This document shows, piece by piece, positions 59,221-64,000 of a stretch of 64,000 bases of DNA (position 1 is its first letter; each line of letters starts with the position of its first letter). The notes beneath the pieces are model-generated. The model ran no database searches, was not told the DNA's origin, and worked only from the letters and a program-made list of their open reading frames with translations. The position numbers and the translations under genes were made by a program. The stretch lies in the NCBI GenBank assembly GCA_030674155.1, contig CM060317.1:35622520-35686519 (forward strand), written 5' to 3'. Source of the DNA: Stramonita haemastoma (lineage: Eukaryota > Mollusca > Gastropoda > Neogastropoda > Muricidae).

Positions 59221-60170
59221 ACTTAGTTGTTGGATTCAAAAGTATTACTATTTCCCAATAACTTTTTTTCTTATAGCTTTTATACTATTTCTAAAAACAA
59301 ACTTATGTGAACAATGGCTTTTTAGTTGATTTCATGGGAAGGGTGCAAAGAATTACTCTGTATGCTGTTTTTTTAGGTAGGCCTTGACCGGTCAGGTTGA
59401 TAAACACTGTGGTATACTGGTATTACACACTAAATTATCCTCTTGCATGTTATTAGAATGGGCTTTTGTGTTATCATATATTGGTAATTCTGTTTTGTTC
59501 TTGTTGTGTTAACCAACAGAGAGGAGTCATGCAGGTAATACTTCTTGTTTCTGTGCACTTTTGTCAGTTGTCCCTCTTTTGAGAGTTTTTGTAATAACTG
59601 TTTCGTTTTTGTCATTTTACTACTTTGTACTAGATTCTTGGGTATTGGTCCACTTGTTGGCTTTACCATAGACTGAACATGTTCTCCTTTGTTTTGCATT
59701 TTTTGGAAGGATCATATTCAGCAGTTTTGATGAAAACTGCAGCAATCGGCATTGCTCAGTATTTTTTCTCATTCAACTGCCAGAGACTTTGTAGGTAATT
59801 TTTTCCCCCAGTTTTTTAGTCTGAGTGTCCTAAATTTCCATTTTTATTAGTTGAGTGAAAATGTATACTCTACATTATGCATATAAATAGGAGCAATACA
59901 AGTTAAACAAAACATAAGGTAAGAAATACGAAAACCACACAAACCAAAAAGCAAGTACAAAAGCAAAAAAAAAAAAAAAAAAAAATCCCCAACAAAAACA
60001 GTTTATCAAACAAAACACAAAAAGCACATATAAATGGAAACACTGAAGCAAAATATAGTATCTGCAAGAAAAACAACTAAACAATAAAACCCCAGCCGTA
60101 GTATCTTCTAATTTAGACATGGAAAGACAGTATTACAAAAGTAAGCGGGTTAGATGCAGAAGATTAATCT

Positions 60171-60742
60171 CATCATTCATTCAGTCCCATGTCCCAAAGG
60201 ACGTAGGGGGGACATGAGAGAAGACGCAACAGCGATCTTTTTCCATGCTTCACGATCCTGTGTGGCTAGTAGGAGGTGTTGTAGGGGTTGGGCGGTCCAG
60301 TCTTTGATGTTGTCAACCCATGATTTCTTTTGGCGGCCTCTTCTTCTCTTGCCCTCGACTGTTCCTTGCAGGATGGTTTTTGCTAGGGTGTTGTGTCTTG
60401 TGGTGTGACCAAACCACATCAGCTTTCTCCTCTTTATGGTGGAGAGCAAAGGCTCTTGGGGGCCCACACGCTTTTTGATTTCTTCTTTCACATAGTTATT
60501 GGTCTTGTGTTCTTTGTATGATATTTTGAGAAGTCTTCTGTGGCACTTGTTCTCGAATGCTTGGATTCTCCTCTCTAACTCTGCTGTCAGAGTCCATGAT
60601 TCACAGCCATATAGGAGGATAGATATCACGAGGGATTTGTAAAGGTGGTATTTGGTGCCGAAGCTGATGTTGTTGCTTCTGATGATCTTCTCGAGTCTGA
60701 CTAGAGCAGATGTTGCTGTTGCAATGCGAGATTATAGATAAT
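60171..60742 (-). mobile_element. 5'-truncated LINE 3' end with 10-bp flanking repeat
   Basis: The minus strand encodes the C-terminal part of an RT-type LINE: SILLYGCESWTLTAELERRI, NKCHRRLLKISYKEHKTN, RKLMWFGHTTRHN, GKRRRGRQKKSWVDNIKDW, ending GHGTE before ATGAATGATGAG-type tail repeats. AGATTAATCT occurs at 60161-60170 and 60743-60752. The 150-codon end is intact, so it is relatively young. It is a different LINE from 38965. Confidence 0.85.
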
Positions 60743-60920
60743 AGATTAATCTATTAATATGTAAAAACTTATAGCCAGCAAATGAGCAATAAGCGGTATT
60801 TCAATATAAACAAATTCTGCTGGAAGCAGTGTACACAGCAATGTTTAGCGTGCCTATCAGACATACTGTAAGGGTTCGCGATAACCGGTAATTGTCGGTA
60901 TTTTACCGATTGTAAACGGG

Positions 60921-61025
60921 CAAAACATGGAATGAAATCAGCTGGCTTGCCCAAGACAGAGATGGCTGGAGGAGACTTGTTGGCGCCTTTTGCTCCATCC
61001 GGAGCGAGGAGGATTAAGTAAGTAA
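60921..61025 (+). mobile_element. Nested 105-bp LINE 3' tip with 9-bp target duplication
   Basis: GTAAACGGG at 60912-60920 and 61026-61034 flank the insert, and the empty site (GTAAACAGGG) is seen in copy 1. The insert encodes the last residues of an RTE-like LINE (WNEISWLAQDRDGWRR, then AFCSIRSEED) and ends in (AGTA)n. Confidence 0.9.
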
Positions 61026-61336
61026 GTAAACGGGGAATACCGAAAATTTTCGAAGCAGCCGGTACTGCGTACCGATTCTGTTTGCCTGTGACCGTCTAAA
61101 AAAAAAGTCTGAAGTGACATTTTCTGACAGTCTGTCATGCGCCTGTACTGTGCTTACGCACCTACCCCTTCCTACCCCCCCTTCCGACGAACATCTTTGG
61201 CGCTAGCCTTATTAGCCTAGCACGCAGAACAGCAAGCTTTACTGTGAAAGAATAGAGCTTCGCGCTCTTCTCGGCATGACAGTAACTTCCATTCACAATG
61301 AGTAAATGGAGCCTAGATTTATTTATTCTTTATTCT

Positions 61337-61478
61337 TTTAATCTTTTATATCGAGGATAATGGAATAAGCACTCCTGTGCTTTTTTACATCCAGTCCCCA
61401 TGTGTATGCAGTTTTGTAAATGCCATCTGTTCCTACCGGCACACGATGGCCTGCTCTTACGAAAAGCGAAAAGCGGAG
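61337..61478 (-). mobile_element. SINE fragment carried inside copy 2
   Basis: TATATCGAGGATAATGGAAT to CACACGATGGCCTGCTCTTA, at the same internal position as 38221-38358. Confidence 0.85.
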
Positions 61479-62248
61479 GGTCTTTGACTATGAATTTGCG
61501 CGTTGCTTTGAGAGAGAAGAGTCGAAAACTAAATCTAAATTGAACGAAAGATCTAGATGAGCGCTAAGCATAGAAACAAGAAAGAAGAATATAACTATAA
61601 GTCTCACGAATGATGCCGTGCAAAACAACAGACACAGACAGTGACACAGGCGCTAGAAAAAAAAAAACTATTTCCTGCGTGGCTTCGTGCCCAAGAAGCG
61701 AGTGGCAGCAGCACGGCAGTCAAAGCCTGAGAGATTTGCATTCAATTTAGATTTAGTTTTGCTGCCGAACAATCCCACCCCCCCCCCTCCCCCACCCCCT
61801 CACTGAATAGTTTCGTTTTGTTCACAGTACGTACCGGATTTTATTTTCTCGGGACCGATTTTGGGGGAGTTGGTCAAGATATCTCTGAAATGGCAACTGG
61901 CAGTACCGGTTTTAAAAAATCCTAGCGTGAACCCTGATACTTCTCTCGGTATAAATCACTCTTCAAAGCCATTATGGAGGCACATGTTCTATTGTGAAGC
62001 TTTCACCAGCTGTTCCTAGTCGAGGTTCTCTCCTAAAAATTGGCATGCAGATGTTGATGTGCTTTCCATGTCCCTTACTGTTATATCTATGAGTAATCAT
62101 CCCTGCAGATATTCTACATACACCATTGTTCATGCATAGGAGTGTATGCATGCATCCATGCTTATGTAAAGGAAGGTATGTCAGGCATGAGAATGCATAC
62201 ACACAGAGGCACTTGCACAAACATGGATTGACGAGACACATAGGCTGG

Positions 62249-62252
<4 letters not shown>

Positions 62253-62332
<80 letters not shown>
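62253..62332. repeat. (CA)n microsatellite
   Basis: CA run of about 80 bp, preceded by GCGCGC. Confidence 0.95.
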
Positions 62333-62336
<4 letters not shown>

Positions 62337-62339
62337 AAT

Positions 62340-63981
62340 AGTTTGATACACTCTTTCACCATGTAGCACCCAGCTGTTACATGCAGCAAATAAAAGAGGT
62401 GTGCTTTACTTATTGGAACTTTAAACACAAGAGAATTTAGATTGGTGAAAAGAATTTTTGATTACTTCATTTTTTCTTTTGTACAAGTGTTCAGAAAGAG
62501 TCTAAATTATATAAGCATTTGGAAAAGATTCCACAAAGTTCTACAATTTGAAAAAAATCCAAGCTGGATTTGCTTGCATTAAATGGTAAAATTTTAGTGT
62601 AGGTTACTAGGTATGTAGAGCTTTATCTGAAGTTAAATCATGCTTGTAGTGTGATTTTAAGTGAATTGTATTAGTTGCTTGGATTGTGGCTTTTGTTAAG
62701 ATTTTTTTGTTTTTGTAAGAGTAATGCATGGTTAGAAGTGGCTTCATATTAATTTTACGAAATTAGTAAGGACTACATTTTGGTCTGTCATGAAAAACTA
62801 ACAATGAATCAACTTTTTCATACATATTCACGCAGCAAAAGACCAAACAGAGCAGGACAAAATTTTTACAGACCTATGTTCATGCCTTTCCTCCAGTTCG
62901 TCCTATTTTTAGTCTGTTCTTGTTTCTCCATTACCTTGTTTATCTAATGCCTGTCATCAGTGTACGATATTGGTATCGGGTGTAAAATGGGAAACGTAGC
63001 ATAGTAATAATATTAATCAAACAAAAATGCTAACTCCCACTCATGGCTGTGTACGCTCATCAAACATTTCGTCATCAGCAGATAAACTGCTAGTTTTTGT
63101 GTGAGGGTTTTGTCAGAGACCAGTGCTGATTACTCTTATACTTCAGCATTTTGTTGCATGAACGCTTATGTGGACTGGTTGTCTGGCGTTATCAGTTGAT
63201 GTGCTCACTCTGTGAACATTGTGTTCATAGCTCAACTGGAAAGCTTGGGCATTGGTGAAGACCTGCCTGCACAGCATACTCCCTCCCCCTCCCCCTCTTA
63301 ACTGTTGCAGTGTAATTTTGTTCCGTTACTGAAAGTGACAGTGGTGCTGGAATTGATGGAAAAAGATGTTTTTTTTTTCTAATCCCATCCTGTTGACTAA
63401 TATTATTATTAGAAATGATGAACTAGAATTGCTGCTGAACATATATATTGGATACAACTTTTTAATTTTTGGATGCTCGGAGAGTTTAGCTCTGCCTGTA
63501 ATCATGATACGAGATAAAGAATAGATAGCTGGGTTTGGAGATTTTTTGTTTGTTTTTATCTTCATTGTCTTTTCTGGGTTTTTTTTTTTTTTTCAAACTT
63601 CTGATATAAAGTAGCCATTTTAAAGATACTCTTAATGTATTGTGCGCTCTTGTGGATATAATGAAGGGGAAAACTGTGTCCATTCTTTCTTTTCATTGTA
63701 TATGTCGTATGCAGAATAGGCACATTCTACTTTTCAGCGTCTCCTATCTCTTTGTCCTGAGCCCTTTTCCAAGTTCAGTACTTATCTTGGTTATCATAAC
63801 TGAACTTCATCTGACCTGACCATCTCATTGATTTGAAGAAACTTGTCTAGTTAATTCTGTTTTGTGGTTTTTTTTTGTTTTTTTTTTCTTCTTTGTAAGG
63901 TTCAGACACCTGAATTTTACCTGAATTGTATGACTTTTTCTCTTCTTTCTGTCTTTCTTTCTTCTTTTTTTATGGACGTAG
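62340..63981. other. HPRT1 intron 3 to right edge, no certain exon
   Basis: AT-rich sequence with a very strong pyrimidine tract from 63925 ending in TAG at 63979-63981, 19 bp from the edge. This may be a splice acceptor. Confidence 0.4.
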
Positions 63982-64000
63982 TGCCAAATCTAAAATGGTC

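Larger units (their letters stand above)
60870..61936 (+). mobile_element. 940-bp inverted-end repeat, copy 2 (with nested LINE piece)
   Basis: AGGGTTCGCGATAACCGGTA at the left and TAGCGTGAACCCTG at the right. Collinear with 37875-38814 along the whole length, apart from small indels and one 114-bp insertion (105 bp plus duplicated target). In HPRT1 intron 3. Confidence 0.85.

Noticed and set aside
59520..59534. 15-nt microexon-like AGAGGAGTCATGCAG between AACAG and GTAATA
   Set aside because: No counterpart in HPRT and too short to distinguish from chance in a long intron.

Overview
The window is animal nuclear DNA, most likely from a mollusc and probably a caenogastropod snail. That taxon is inferred from repeat style and protein divergence, not proven. 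Evidence for animal DNA: spliced genes with GT-AG introns of 0.2-9 kb, tRNA-derived SINEs, several kinds of LINE, non-autonomous DNA transposons, and very many (CA)n, (GT)n, (TC)n and longer tandem repeats. No bacterial operon, CRISPR array or rRNA was seen.

Two genes are clear and diverge from each other. On the minus strand, 43260 down to 9022, lies a complete gene for the splicing factor PUF60 (FIR / Half pint). I assembled 14 coding exons whose splice phases all agree. They total 2,094 nt (697 aa plus stop): an N-terminal helix-rich segment, RRM1, RRM2, a long low-complexity linker, and the C-terminal UHM domain. On the plus strand, from 50387, lie the first three coding exons (24, 107 and 184 nt) of hypoxanthine-guanine phosphoribosyltransferase (HPRT1). 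The rest of that gene runs off the right edge. The start codons are about 7.1 kb apart, and the gap is filled with SINE copies.

Layout: 1-2.1 kb is a pure-pyrimidine TTC tract with an internal 557-bp tandem duplication. 2.1-5.0 kb holds SINE pieces and a 267-codon plus-strand open frame of unknown function. 5-8.6 kb is repeats and the region downstream of PUF60. 8.6-43.3 kb is PUF60; its introns contain minisatellites, four TTAA-flanked piggyBac-like short elements or relatives (counting one just outside the gene), a hairpin-forming inverted repeat, a 940-bp repeat with terminal inverted repeats, and a degenerate EN-RT LINE. 43.3-50.4 kb is a SINE-dense intergenic stretch with a young 168-bp retroposon and an inverted pair of minisatellites. 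50.4-64 kb is HPRT1 exons 1-3 and introns, holding a TA-flanked MITE, a 210-bp retroposon with a 13-bp target duplication, two 5'-truncated LINE ends, and a second copy of the 940-bp element carrying its own nested LINE insertion.

The genes do not form a pathway. PUF60 acts in 3' splice-site recognition and HPRT in purine salvage. The most informative material is the layered transposon history, whose order of events can be read from target duplications, and a 141-nt symmetric exon in PUF60 that may be lineage-specific.
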